A DNA stretch of 64,000 nucleotides from Longibacter salinarum (GTDB lineage Bacteria > Bacteroidota > Rhodothermia > Rhodothermales > Salinibacteraceae): the NCBI RefSeq assembly GCF_002554795.1, contig NZ_PDEQ01000008.1:62001-126000 (forward strand), written 5' to 3'. Of this stretch, positions 1 to 7,898 are shown piece after piece (positions within the stretch are counted from its first letter, which is position 1; each line of letters begins with the position of its first letter). The translations under genes and the position numbers were made by a program. The notes under the pieces were generated by a model. The model ran no database searches. It saw only the letters and a list, made by a program, of their open reading frames with translations, and had not been told where the DNA came from.

Positions 1-685
1 TGACGGGTTCGGCCAGCATCGGGTCGATCGCTGCGAGACGATCGAGAAAGCCGCCGATGCCGCCCGCGAAGTATTCTGCGCCAGAGCCCAGCAGGATTAT
101 GGCCACGATGATCATCAGTCCGGCCTGCGCGGCGTTCGTCAGGGTGTGCGCGCTCGCCCCGCCGATGGAGATGTAGATGAGCGGAATACCGATCGTCATG
201 GCCATCGCGACGAGCATCGGCACCTCGAGCACGCTCGACAGGACGCGCGTCAGCCCGACGGTGATGAGCACCAGAAAGGCGATCTGCAGCAGACTGGCGA
301 CGGCGAAGAAGATCGTCAGCCGGCGGTCACCGAATCGATCGCCGATCCACTGCGGCACCGTCAGCGCCGTTACCTCGTCGCCGACGCGGCGAAAGGCCTT
401 CGAGAAGATGATGAGCCCGATGAAGACGCCCACGGGCAACGCGACGGCATACGCGATCACGCCACTCACACCGTAGAGGTAAATCAGCCCCGGGTTGATG
501 ATGAATGTCGCGGCGCTCGTGAGATTCGCGGCAAGGGACATCCCGATCCACACCGGGCTCACCTCGCGGCTTCCAACGCTAAAGGCCGAGAACCCGGTCA
601 TCTTCTTGATGCCGATCACCGCCGCACTCGTCACCGCGGCGAGATACAGACCGAAAAAGATCCAGGCAAAGGTCGTTTCTCCCAT
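1..685 (-). CDS. Sodium:solute symporter family permease, 3' end cut by window edge
   Basis: The reverse strand is open from an ATG at 685 to the left edge, giving 228 residues without a stop. The protein begins METTFAW-like (MGETTFAW) and consists of alternating hydrophobic helices, about six in the visible part, separated by short charged loops. The segments GSREVSPVWIGMS and LTVPQWIGDRFGDRR match the layout of the SSF (sodium:solute symporter) family, which uses a Na+ gradient to import small solutes across the inner membrane. SSF proteins normally have 13 or so helices and about 500-600 residues, so more than half is outside the window. The substrate cannot be told. Its start is separated from the KAS III gene upstream by a repeat-rich gap. 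Confidence 0.85.
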   Translation of the reverse strand, partial: MGETTFAWIFFGLYLAAVTSAAVIGIKKMTGFSAFSVGSREVSPVWIGMSLAANLTSAATFIINPGLIYLYGVSGVIAYAVALPVGVFIGLIIFSKAFRRVGDEVTALTVPQWIGDRFGDRRLTIFFAVASLLQIAFLVLITVGLTRVLSSVLEVPMLVAMAMTIGIPLIYISIGGASAHTLTNAAQAGLMIIVAIILLGSGAEYFAGGIGGFLDRLAAIDPMLAEPV

Positions 686-709
686 GTGTCGCTTCGCGTT
701 TGCTACGCG

Positions 710-770
710 GTTTGGACGTGTGAAAGTGCGGACGTGTTAAGGTGTGAACGTGTGGATGTCTGAACGTAGT
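710..770. repeat. Degenerate octamer array (GTGTGAAC-like)
   Basis: Successive 8-bp units resembling GTGTGAAC (gtgtgaaa, gtgcggac, gtgttaag, gtgtgaac, gtgtggat, gtctgaac) run through this stretch. On the minus strand, which is the sense strand of both flanking genes, the unit reads GTTCACAC. It sits between the KAS III stop and the SSF start and shares the core GTTCA with the heptamer array at 784-944. Confidence 0.7.
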
Positions 771-783
771 TACGTTCGTAGAT

Positions 784-944
784 CCCTAACCCTGAACCTT
801 GATAACCTGTTTGGCGGATGCATTGCGAAAAAATGAGCGGCGCGAGGACCGACCGCCGGGAGGTCCGCACCTTTGGATCGCCGAAGGCTGTCCGCCAAAC
901 AGGTTCTGAACCCTGAACTTTGAACCCTGAACCTTGAACTATCG
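784..944. repeat. TGAACCY heptamer array interrupted by an inserted element
   Basis: Seven-base units of the form TGAACYY occupy 784-803 and 906-940. The two blocks are separated by the inverted-repeat element at 804-905, so the element appears to have inserted into the array. On the sense strand of the KAS III gene the array reads GTTCARG and starts four bases after that gene's TAG stop (945-947). A second array of the same family lies at 5999-6080. Confidence 0.75.
804..905. mobile_element. MITE-like element, copy 1 (102 bp, 15-bp perfect terminal inverted repeats)
   Basis: The ends AACCTGTTTGGCGGA (804-818) and TCCGCCAAACAGGTT (891-905) are perfect inverted repeats. The interior is closely related, in reverse orientation, to the left part of the sequence at 30717-30915, which has the same right end. 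It carries no ORF of note. Short length, inverted ends, dispersion and insertion within a tandem array all fit a non-autonomous transposable element. No target duplication could be identified because the flanks are repetitive. Confidence 0.6.
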
Positions 945-1964
945 CTACGGCCCCCAACGAAGAGCCATGCCGGCGATTGCGGCGCCACCGCCCGAGGCGA
1001 TGAGAAACACCAGGTCGCCGGCCGACAACATTCCCTGCGCGTCCGCATCGGCCAGAGCCATCGCGATGCAAGCATTTCCGGTGTAGCCGAAACGGTCCAT
1101 CACGTTGTGCGCCTTCTCCTCCGGCAGGTCGAGGCGTTTCAGCGTCTCTCGGATGCTCTCGATGTTGATCTGCGTGAAGAAGTACCGGTCGACGCCCTGC
1201 GGCGTCACGTCGAGGTCATCGCACAGTTCGTGGACAAGCCGCGTCCAATGGTCTGGATTGAAGCCGTCGGGGAATTTCTTTCTGAACTCCAGCTTCTGCA
1301 CCCGGCTCGGTGCGCCGTCGCCCTCTACATTCGGCGAGATCGGAGCCGCCGCGCCACCCGTGTAGATGCCCATGTACTCGGCGAACTGGCCTTCGGATTT
1401 CAACTTCGACGTCAGAATTCGTCCACCATCGTCCGCCTCGGCAGCACCTCGCCCCTTCAGTACGGCTGCACCAGATCCATCGGCGAACAGCGACGCGACG
1501 TTCTTCTGCTCGTAGTCGATGAAGCGGCTCATCAGGTAGGCGCCGACGACGAGAACATGCTCGTACGATGCGTCGGCCTCGACGAACTTCCGCGCCGTGT
1601 CGAGCGCCGTTACGAAGCCCGCGCAGGCGGTGTTGAGGTCGAACGTTGCGGCATTCACGGCGCCGAGCTTGTCCTGCAGCACGGCGGCCGTTGAGGGCGA
1701 GAGGTAGTCCGGCGTATCGGTCGACACCACGATCAGATCGATGTCGGTGGCATCGACTCCAGCCTTTTCAAGCGCCATTCGAGACGCCTCTGCAGCAAGA
1801 TCGCTCGTCGCCTGGTCCTCGGCCGCGTACCGCCGCTCCTTGATGTTGCGACGCTCCCGGAGAAAGCTATCGACATCTTCGCCGTACAGCTCGTTGAAAT
1901 ACTCGTTCGGCACGACGCGCTCCGGCGCATACAGTCCCGTCCCGATAATCGATGCCGTTCGCAT
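945..1964 (-). CDS. KAS III-like 3-oxoacyl synthase (FabH/thiolase superfamily)
   Basis: The 339-residue protein has the FabH length and fold signals: N-terminal GTGLYAPERVV, the nucleophile motif NTACAGF with Cys114, and the C-terminal SGGGAAIAGMALRWG. FabH enzymes condense an acyl-CoA starter with malonyl-ACP using a Cys-His-Asn triad. Here the usual HQAN motif is TQIN (residues 264-267), so the catalytic His position is Thr264, while the Asn position (GNACIA, Asn297) is kept. The gene lies directly upstream of nothing cotranscribed except possibly the symporter; the FabG-like gene sits 128 bp upstream on the same strand. A role outside bulk fatty-acid initiation, such as acetoacetyl-CoA formation, is possible but inferred. 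Confidence 0.85.
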   Translation of the reverse strand: MRTASIIGTGLYAPERVVPNEYFNELYGEDVDSFLRERRNIKERRYAAEDQATSDLAAEASRMALEKAGVDATDIDLIVVSTDTPDYLSPSTAAVLQDKLGAVNAATFDLNTACAGFVTALDTARKFVEADASYEHVLVVGAYLMSRFIDYEQKNVASLFADGSGAAVLKGRGAAEADDGGRILTSKLKSEGQFAEYMGIYTGGAAAPISPNVEGDGAPSRVQKLEFRKKFPDGFNPDHWTRLVHELCDDLDVTPQGVDRYFFTQINIESIRETLKRLDLPEEKAHNVMDRFGYTGNACIAMALADADAQGMLSAGDLVFLIASGGGAAIAGMALRWGP

Positions 1965-2015
1965 GAGCTACTTGCTGGTTGTTCGTTGTAAATCGTAGAT
2001 CGGATCGACACCCGA

Positions 2016-2092
2016 TCCTCCCACTCTCCCCTTCTCCCATTCTCCCTTTCTCCCCTTCTCCCTTTCTCCCACTCCCCGTTTCCCAACCGCCC
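2016..2092. repeat. NTTCTCCC octamer array 3' of the FabG-like gene
   Basis: Octamers of the form NTTCTCCC (attctccc, tttctccc, cttctccc, tttctccc) run from about 2016 to 2084. On the sense strand of the FabG-like gene the unit is GGGAGAAN. The array ends about eight bases from that gene's stop codon (2093-2095). A related degenerate array follows lptE at 18036-18191. Confidence 0.75.
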
Positions 2093-2848
2093 TCACAAAA
2101 CCAGTCCGCCATCGACAGACAGCACCGCTCCGGTGATAAACGAAGCGTCGTCGCTCGCGAGGAAGAGGTACGCATTGGCGATATCCTCCGCGGTGCCGAG
2201 ACGTCCGAGCGGGGTGCGCCCCTTCAGCTGATCCAACACCTTCTCCGGCACCGTGTCAACCATCGGTGTTTCGATGAAACCGGGTGCCACGGCGTTAACG
2301 GTCACGCCGTCGCGGCCAAACTCTCGCGCCCACGTCTTCGTCATCCCGATCACGCCAGACTTCGTCGCAACGTAGTTCGTCTGGCCAAAATTTCCGTACA
2401 GCCCGACGACGGAAGCGGCATTCAGCACGCGACCGTGGTCCGACTCCGCGAGGTGCGGGCGCGCTGTTTTCGTGGTATTGAACACCCCCTTCAAGTTGAC
2501 GTCTACGACCTGATCGAACGCCTCCTCACTCATTTTCTTGAGCGTGGCGTCCCGCGTGATGCCCGCGTTATTGACGAGGATGTCGACGCCGCCGTACTGC
2601 TCCACGGCATGATCGACCATTGCCTGGACCTGTTCGCTGTCGGTAACGTCGACAGCCACGAACGACGCGGTGCCGCCATCCGCTTGAATGCTTTCGACGA
2701 CCGCCGTCCCCGCTTCGGCGTTGACATCGGCGACCACGACGTTAGCACCTTCCTCGGCAAACAGCCGGGCCGTCGCTCGCCCGATTCCCTGACTCGCTCC
2801 GGTGATGATTGCTGTGCGGCCGTGCAGACGTTGCTGAGGGGTGCTCAT
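2093..2848 (-). CDS. fabG: FabG-like short-chain 3-oxoacyl reductase
   Basis: This 251-residue classical SDR reduces a 3-oxoacyl thioester to the 3-hydroxy form with NAD(P)H. The cofactor motif TGASQGIG is at 16-23, NNAG at 93-96, and the catalytic residues Asn118, Ser146, Tyr159 and Lys163 (NYVATK) are all present; PGFIETPM follows. The start at 2848 places the cofactor motif at the usual distance from the N terminus; a longer reading would run into the TonB receptor gene. It lies close to a KAS III-like gene and 4 kb from PhaR and a phasin, so a PhaB-like acetoacetyl-CoA reductase role is as plausible as a fatty-acid synthesis role. The sequence alone does not separate these. Confidence 0.88.
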   Translation of the reverse strand: MSTPQQRLHGRTAIITGASQGIGRATARLFAEEGANVVVADVNAEAGTAVVESIQADGGTASFVAVDVTDSEQVQAMVDHAVEQYGGVDILVNNAGITRDATLKKMSEEAFDQVVDVNLKGVFNTTKTARPHLAESDHGRVLNAASVVGLYGNFGQTNYVATKSGVIGMTKTWAREFGRDGVTVNAVAPGFIETPMVDTVPEKVLDQLKGRTPLGRLGTAEDIANAYLFLASDDASFITGAVLSVDGGLVL

Positions 2849-2990
2849 AAACCGATAGAATACGTTTGTGCAAGAAAGTCCTGCTCTGACATCACAATCC
2901 TGAATAGACGGGCGGTGGGCGGTAACCGGTGCTACGACATCCCGGCCACACGTCCCACGAAACCGCCCGCCATCCAGGAAAAGCGAGAAA

Positions 2991-5522
2991 CTACAAGTTG
3001 AGGCCGTCGAACGTGTAGGTGGCAGACATCCAGAAGAGGCGTCCGGTGACCGGTGCCCCCAGAACATCGGGCGTCTCCGTATCGAAGAGGTTCGACACGC
3101 TCGCCTTCACCTGCACGCCCGTTTCCGGAACCGTGTATCCGGCAGTGAGCCCCATCGAGAACCGTCCGGGCACCTCGCCATCCTCGTAGAAGTTGCTGCT
3201 GACCCAGTGCGAGCCAGAGGCAAACTCGTATGCGGCATGCCAGCGACCGGAGGCGCTCAAGAACCAGCCGTCGAATCCGAGATCACGCACTGTGGCGGAC
3301 CCTTTCGCCTTTGTCGTCGGCACGTTCAGTAGAAGAGGATTGCTTCCGCTGTCCCCTTCCTCGAAGTCAGCCAGCTCAATGAGCGAGAGGTTTCCGGACA
3401 CGTTAAAGTGGTCGTTGAAGTACACGTTGATGCCGGCGTCCAGGCCGCGCACCGTTGCCTCACCAAAGTTGACGTAGGTGCTCAGACCGTTGAAATTGTC
3501 ATTGCTTCCGGGCGCGTCCACCGGCGTACCATCCGCATAGAACGGGATCTCCGTGAAGCCATTGGCGACCGACTGCAGCGGGCTGATGAAGTTGTTGTAC
3601 CACGACTGGTAGGCCACGATATCGAGGAAGACGCTCTTGCCGAATACACCTTTGTAGCCCACCTCGATCGAGTTCACCTCCTCCGGGCTGAGCGCGCTGA
3701 TCTCGCGGATGACGTCGCCATTCGGATCGCGAATCTCAAAGCCTGTGTAGTTGCCGAGTGCATTGACGACATACCCAGGAGGAACTCCGTTACCCGCGGG
3801 AATCGGAATGGGAATGAATAGGTTGCCTTCCAGAACGGTCGGGCTCTTGAACGCGCGGTTGTATCCGACGCGCACGTTCTGATTCGGGAGGACGCTGTAG
3901 ACGATGGCCGCCTTCGGGCTGATCTGCGTGTCGTACTCGCTGTGATCGTCAACACGGACCGCTCCGTTGATCCGGAGAGCGTCCGTCGGCCGATAATCAA
4001 GTTGCAGATAGCCGCCAACCTCCGTCGCGTCGAGGTCACGGCCAACGGCATCGGCGAGGAACGTGCCGTCGGAGTCCGGTAGGTAGCGACGGCCCTGCGC
4101 GCCCGTTACAATGTCGAGCGACCCGGAGCCGAGTCCGACCGTGTTGCGATACTGAATCTCGGAGTCCCAGAGTTCGCCGCGATCCACAAATTTGTTCGCC
4201 TCACGGAGGGAAGGAAGCTGATCCAAAGCGGTTTGGCGTGCCTGCTCCGGACTCGCGCCGCCGGCAAGCTCCTGGCCGTAGATGATCGATGCGCTCGATG
4301 CCACGCCGTTAATTTGATACGTGTCACCGGCATCGTTGGACGTGTGCGTGACCTGCGCAAACCAGTTCTCGTTGCTGACCTGCAGGTTCTGATACTGCAC
4401 CTGCCAGCCGCGAATGTGGTTACGGCCGTTGTTGGTCAACCCAAAGTTGTCGTTCTCCGAAAAGCCGTATGCGAAATTCGCCTGCCAGTCATCCCCAAAG
4501 CGGTAGTAGAGGCTTCCCTCCGCCCGAATCGACTCAATGTCGTAGTCGCCGACCAGCTCGCTCTCATTGAAGACGGGCGTGTAGAAGTGCGTCGAGTCCG
4601 ATGCCGACGCGTTCGGCCCGCCGCTCGGCGGGGCGAAGTCGTCCGCCGTCATGTATTGACCGGTCAGCTTCCAGCCGAACGTGCCATCGCCAAAGGTACC
4701 AGCGGTTCGGCCGTTGATGTCGAGCAGGCTCTGCTGTCCGCCGCGCACGTTCAACGCCACGCCCGACTGATCCCACGGATCCTTCGTGATGACGTTGACG
4801 ACGCCGGTGTGCGCGTTCGGTCCGTAGAGTGCCGACGCCGGGCCGACGACGACCTCGATCGACTTCACATCCAGCTCGGAGGTCGGCAGGAAGTTGCCCT
4901 GCGGCAACCCCGTTCCTGGCAGTTGGGCCACGCGGCCGTCCTTCATCTGCAGCATGCGGGTGTTGAAATGATTGTTGAACCCGCGCGCCGAGATGCCCTG
5001 ACCGTTGATGCCGACATTCACGAAGTCGACGCCTTTCACGGTCGACAGTGCCGAGAGATACGTGCCGCCGCCGGAAACATCCAGCTCGTCCGCGCTGATG
5101 GCCTCGATCTGAACCGGCGCATCGAGCAGCTTCTCCGGACGCTTCGACCCGGTCACCACGACCTCGTCGCCAACGAACGTCCGGGGCGTCAGAACGACAT
5201 CGACGACCGTCTCCTCTCGATCCGTAACGGAAATCGTCCGACGCTCATTTTCATACCCGATGAACGTCACGCGGAGCGTGTATTCCCCAACCGGAACGTT
5301 CTCAATGCGATAGGTACCGTCCGCACCCGTGCTCGTCCCACGCTGGAGTCCTTCAATTAACACGTTTGCCCCAGTAAGGGGCTCTTCCGTGTCGAGCTCG
5401 AGCACAGCACCCGAGATGGAGCCCGTGGCTTGCGCCTGCTCCTGTGCCCAAGCGTCCGCCGTGCCGGCAAGGCACAGAGCACATACGACGATGAACCATA
5501 ACAGGGGATTCTGGCGATTCAT
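2991..5522 (-). CDS. TonB-dependent outer-membrane receptor with carboxypeptidase-regulatory-like domain
   Basis: The 843-residue product begins with a signal peptide (hydrophobic LLWFIVVCALCLAG, probable cleavage after AWA near residue 26). A carboxypeptidase-regulatory-like beta-sandwich follows (about 34-115, with GADGTYRIENVPVGEYTL), then a plug domain (about 120-240, starting near VVVTGSKRPEKLLDAPV) and a long beta-barrel. Such receptors import substrates across the outer membrane with energy from TonB; the substrate is unknown. The ATG at 5522 is preferred to an upstream ATG at 5591 because it starts the signal peptide and has a perfect Shine-Dalgarno six bases upstream. No SusD-like partner is next to it, which argues against a glycan SusCD pair. 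Confidence 0.92.
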   Translation of the reverse strand: MNRQNPLLWFIVVCALCLAGTADAWAQEQAQATGSISGAVLELDTEEPLTGANVLIEGLQRGTSTGADGTYRIENVPVGEYTLRVTFIGYENERRTISVTDREETVVDVVLTPRTFVGDEVVVTGSKRPEKLLDAPVQIEAISADELDVSGGGTYLSALSTVKGVDFVNVGINGQGISARGFNNHFNTRMLQMKDGRVAQLPGTGLPQGNFLPTSELDVKSIEVVVGPASALYGPNAHTGVVNVITKDPWDQSGVALNVRGGQQSLLDINGRTAGTFGDGTFGWKLTGQYMTADDFAPPSGGPNASASDSTHFYTPVFNESELVGDYDIESIRAEGSLYYRFGDDWQANFAYGFSENDNFGLTNNGRNHIRGWQVQYQNLQVSNENWFAQVTHTSNDAGDTYQINGVASSASIIYGQELAGGASPEQARQTALDQLPSLREANKFVDRGELWDSEIQYRNTVGLGSGSLDIVTGAQGRRYLPDSDGTFLADAVGRDLDATEVGGYLQLDYRPTDALRINGAVRVDDHSEYDTQISPKAAIVYSVLPNQNVRVGYNRAFKSPTVLEGNLFIPIPIPAGNGVPPGYVVNALGNYTGFEIRDPNGDVIREISALSPEEVNSIEVGYKGVFGKSVFLDIVAYQSWYNNFISPLQSVANGFTEIPFYADGTPVDAPGSNDNFNGLSTYVNFGEATVRGLDAGINVYFNDHFNVSGNLSLIELADFEEGDSGSNPLLLNVPTTKAKGSATVRDLGFDGWFLSASGRWHAAYEFASGSHWVSSNFYEDGEVPGRFSMGLTAGYTVPETGVQVKASVSNLFDTETPDVLGAPVTGRLFWMSATYTFDGLNL

Positions 5523-5528
5523 GGCAAG

Positions 5529-5535
5529 CCTCCTT
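5529..5535 (-). promoter_or_regulatory. Ribosome binding site fixing the TonB receptor start
   Basis: The minus strand reads AAGGAGG six bases before the ATG at 5522. This is the clearest Shine-Dalgarno in the window and decides the start codon of the receptor against the longer reading from 5591. Confidence 0.8.
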
Positions 5536-5998
5536 GATTGTCCGCATGGCTGACTGCTGGCATCAACTCCGCGCCAGACGGCGGGAGTCATTATTTCTTA
5601 CGTTTGTAATTTTCGAAACGACCGATCACTACTGCCTCCGGTTGTCGAGTCGATAGCGCCTTTCCCAGCACGCACCCCCAACAGCTCGGGCCTGTTTTGA
5701 TCGTTTTGAATTTACCAAACGTTACACGGACGATAGAAAGCGCTTCCGAGAATGTCAAGGAAGCATCAACATTTCCCACAGAGAAGAAGAAGCCAGCCCA
5801 CGTACCACAATCCCTGAACCTCGTGGTCTCGGCAACATCGGTAACACCAGAAAGACCATCCTGACTTTTCTTTTCTGGTTCACTTCGATGGTCGGACCGC
5901 CTTCCCCCTTCGAAGGAATCAAGCGTCGCACGGCCGTGCGACGCTATTTGGTTTAATATCTCCGTCGGCATTCCCTTCAGGTCATTCGGCAACCCGCC
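5536..5998. other. Intergenic region upstream of the TonB receptor
   Basis: About 460 bp with no convincing gene. A reverse ORF through it (5591-6103) begins inside the GTTCAGR array and has no recognisable protein. A perfect 22-bp palindrome at 5923-5944 (arm GCGTCGCACGG) could form a strong hairpin or be a protein-binding site. It probably holds the receptor promoter; no known riboswitch consensus was seen. Confidence 0.5.
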
Positions 5999-6080
5999 GA
6001 ACCCTGAACCTTGAACCCTGAACTCTGAACTCTGAACCGTGAACTCTGAACCGTGAACTCTGAACCGTGAACTCTGAACC
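5999..6080. repeat. TGAACYN heptamer array directly abutting the GbsR-like stop codon
   Basis: About eleven tandem seven-base units (TGAACCC, TGAACTC, TGAACCG) fill this stretch. On the sense strand of the GbsR-like gene the TAG stop (6081-6083) is followed at once by GGTTCAG, with no spacer. It belongs to the same family as the array at 784-944. Confidence 0.8.
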
Positions 6081-6590
6081 CTACGCCGCTCGCTCCTCCT
6101 CAAGTCGCTTTTCTTTAATCTCCGTCCACCGATCTGAGAAGTCCTGGTAGAACGACTCCATCAGCTGATAAAACGCCTTCATGTGCTCCAGATTGCGGAT
6201 CGTCTCCTCCCGCCCGGATGGACCCTCAGCGCGAATCCGCGAGAGAAAACGCTCGGCCAGTTCCCGGTTTTTCTGGACCGTCGCCATGTTGAACTTAAAG
6301 TTGTTCAGGAAGAGGTCCGGGTGCGCAATATAGTAATTGCGTCGGTTCACGGGACCATTGACCTTCCGCGCCAGGCCGATGTCGTCGATTCGGCGCACGG
6401 CAATCGAGATCGGACCTTTTGAGTGACCGAGCAGCTCGACCATATCGTCGAGCGACACCGGCTCGTCCTGGGTGAGAAGAAGTCCAACAATAAGACCCTG
6501 GAGGCGCTTCAGTCCATATGACTCGTAGATGTTGCCGAATTCCTCGATCAGGTCGTTTTCGGCGGGGGTCAGCGAGCGATCGTGACTCAT
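6081..6590 (-). CDS. GbsR/MarR-family transcriptional regulator
   Basis: The 169-residue protein has a winged-helix core in its first 100 residues (LTPAENDLIEEFGNIYE, then SLDDMVELLGHSKGPISIAVRR as the helix-turn-helix and wing NRRNYYI) and a helical C-terminal dimerisation part rich in charged residues. GbsR-type proteins are dimeric DNA-binding regulators, often of osmolyte or envelope genes. The ATG at 6590 is chosen because the upstream extension is low-complexity and starts in noncoding DNA. Its targets are unknown; the divergent phaR gene begins 264 bp away, so the shared region may hold its operator. Confidence 0.8.
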   Translation of the reverse strand: MSHDRSLTPAENDLIEEFGNIYESYGLKRLQGLIVGLLLTQDEPVSLDDMVELLGHSKGPISIAVRRIDDIGLARKVNGPVNRRNYYIAHPDLFLNNFKFNMATVQKNRELAERFLSRIRAEGPSGREETIRNLEHMKAFYQLMESFYQDFSDRWTEIKEKRLEEERAA

Positions 6591-6790
6591 GGAGGTGGGC
6601 AAGAAGAAGAAAAACAGAGGTCCGTCACCCCGGTGGAAACCGCGTCCGTCTCGACGATCCGCGCCTAACCGGTGCGCACACGACAACACTTAGCCCCCGT
6701 CGATAGTTGCGCGCATGACAAAAATGCGCCTTCTCATGGCTAACACGGCCTATTTTCATTTCTGCGACCGTCTTTGGGATCAATAAATTA

Positions 6791-6828
6791 CGCAGTGCGT
6801 CATAAACGATAGACAATGACGCGATGCG
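6791..6828. promoter_or_regulatory. Imperfect 13-bp inverted repeat upstream of phaR (candidate operator)
   Basis: The arms 6791-6803 (CGCAGTGCGTCAT) and 6816-6828 (ATGACGCGATGCG) pair at 11 of 13 positions with a 12-bp spacer, and the inner seven pairs are perfect. The site lies 27 bp before the phaR ATG. Its position suits an operator for autoregulation by PhaR or for the divergent GbsR-like protein; which one binds cannot be read from the sequence. Confidence 0.45.
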
Positions 6829-6854
6829 TTATTTCACCAAAAGGGAAGCCTTTC

Positions 6855-7373
6855 ATGGCGCGACTCATCAAGCGGTACGAAAACCGAAAGCTCTACGACA
6901 CGGAGGCGAGCGAGTACGTCTCTCTCAGTGACATCGCCGCCCTGGTGCGAAGCGGCGATACCGTGCGCGTTGTCGACAATGCGACAGGGCGAGACCTGAC
7001 CGCGCAGACACTCACGCAGATCATTTTAGAGGAAGGAAAACGCGGCACGCACGCCATTCCGTCCGATATCCTCCACCAGTTGTTGCGCCGAAGTGAGGAA
7101 GCGATCGATGTCGGCTTTGAGCAACTTCGCTCCACGGTGGATGATCTCGTACAGAGCTCATTTGGGCGCCTTCGTCGCCTCGTGCAGGGTCCCCACGCGG
7201 AAGAGCTGGAGGAGCTCCGCGGTCAGTTACGTTCGCTGGAGCAACAACTCTCCACCATCCTCGGGGACCTTGAGGAGCGCGAAACGGCCGCCGATCCGTC
7301 CGATGCAAACCGTTCGTCCATGTCAACGACGGACGATTCCGCAGAGGATGATCCGGAGCATGTAGAGCCGTAA
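6855..7373 (+). CDS. phaR: PHA synthesis regulator PhaR
   Basis: The protein (172 residues) opens with MARLIKRYENRKLYDT, the hallmark of the PHB/PHA accumulation regulator DNA-binding domain, which covers about the first 60 residues. The middle is helical and probably coiled coil (LRGQLRSLEQQLSTILGDLEE) and the tail is acidic. PhaR proteins repress phasin and PHA genes and are released by binding nascent PHA granules. The ATG at 6855 matches the family start and has a purine-rich stretch (AAAAGGGAAG) just upstream; an ATG at 6816 would add residues not seen in the family. The phasin gene follows after 69 bp, the usual arrangement. Confidence 0.92.
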   Translation: MARLIKRYENRKLYDTEASEYVSLSDIAALVRSGDTVRVVDNATGRDLTAQTLTQIILEEGKRGTHAIPSDILHQLLRRSEEAIDVGFEQLRSTVDDLVQSSFGRLRRLVQGPHAEELEELRGQLRSLEQQLSTILGDLEERETAADPSDANRSSMSTTDDSAEDDPEHVEP

Positions 7374-7442
7374 CGATGGACTCACCGCCATCAGGTGTCT
7401 CCCACTTCACATCCGATCCGTACCATCACATCCCATCCTACC

Positions 7443-7856
7443 ATGAGTACCAAAGCGAAAAACTCGAACCTGCAGGACGAACTCACCCGCCGCGGACGCG
7501 ACGTCTGGCTCGCTGGCCTCGGTGCCCTCGCCACGGTTGAAGAAGAAGGAACCAAAGCGTTTAACTCGCTTGTGGAGCGGGGAAAAGGCTTTGAAGAGAA
7601 AGGCCGCAAGCAAATTGAGGACGCGATAAGCAAAGCGTCCAAACAACGTGACGAAGCCCTTTCTGATGTCGAACGCGCCGGTGAAGAAGCGCGGGAATAC
7701 ATCTTCAACACGGTGGACCGTGCGCTCGACCGCTTCGGCGTCGCCACCCGATCGGAGGTCGATAAGCTTACGAAGCAGGTGAGCAACCTGAACGACAAAG
7801 TCGACAAACTCACGAAAACGCTCCGAGACGGGACGAAGACCAAGAAGAAAGCCTAA
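7443..7856 (+). CDS. Phasin family PHA granule-associated protein
   Basis: This 137-residue, highly charged helical protein has the amphipathic segment RRGRDVWLAGLGALATVEEEG near its start, typical of the poly(hydroxyalkanoate) granule-associated phasin family. It ends in a leucine-heptad coiled coil (VSNLNDKVDKLTKTL) and a lysine-rich tail. Phasins coat cytoplasmic PHA granules and control their number and size. It forms an operon with phaR and is followed by a strong hairpin. No PHA synthase gene is in the window, so the polymerising enzyme must lie elsewhere. Confidence 0.88.
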   Translation: MSTKAKNSNLQDELTRRGRDVWLAGLGALATVEEEGTKAFNSLVERGKGFEEKGRKQIEDAISKASKQRDEALSDVERAGEEAREYIFNTVDRALDRFGVATRSEVDKLTKQVSNLNDKVDKLTKTLRDGTKTKKKA

Positions 7857-7872
7857 TCGAAACGATGCAGGC

Positions 7873-7898
7873 GGCCGGGACGACGCCTCGTCCCGGCC
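7873..7898 (+). terminator. Strong hairpin after the phasin gene
   Basis: A perfect 11-bp stem (GGCCGGGACGA with its complement) and a 4-nt loop lie 16 bp after the phasin stop. There is no immediate U-tract, although TTTTT occurs about 30 bp further on. The rest of the gap up to the patatin gene at 8173 (about 270 bp) shows no gene. Confidence 0.6.

Noticed and set aside
1979-3001. 340-residue forward ORF
   Set aside because: Starts in the octamer array and runs antisense to the FabG-like gene; no protein-like features.
4233-5360. 375-residue forward ORF
   Set aside because: Antisense shadow of the TonB-dependent receptor, which has clear signal peptide, plug and barrel features.
5591-6103. 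170-residue reverse ORF with VQSSEFRVQGS-type repeats
   Set aside because: The N-terminal part is simply the translated GTTCAGR array and the remainder matches no family; treated as noncoding.
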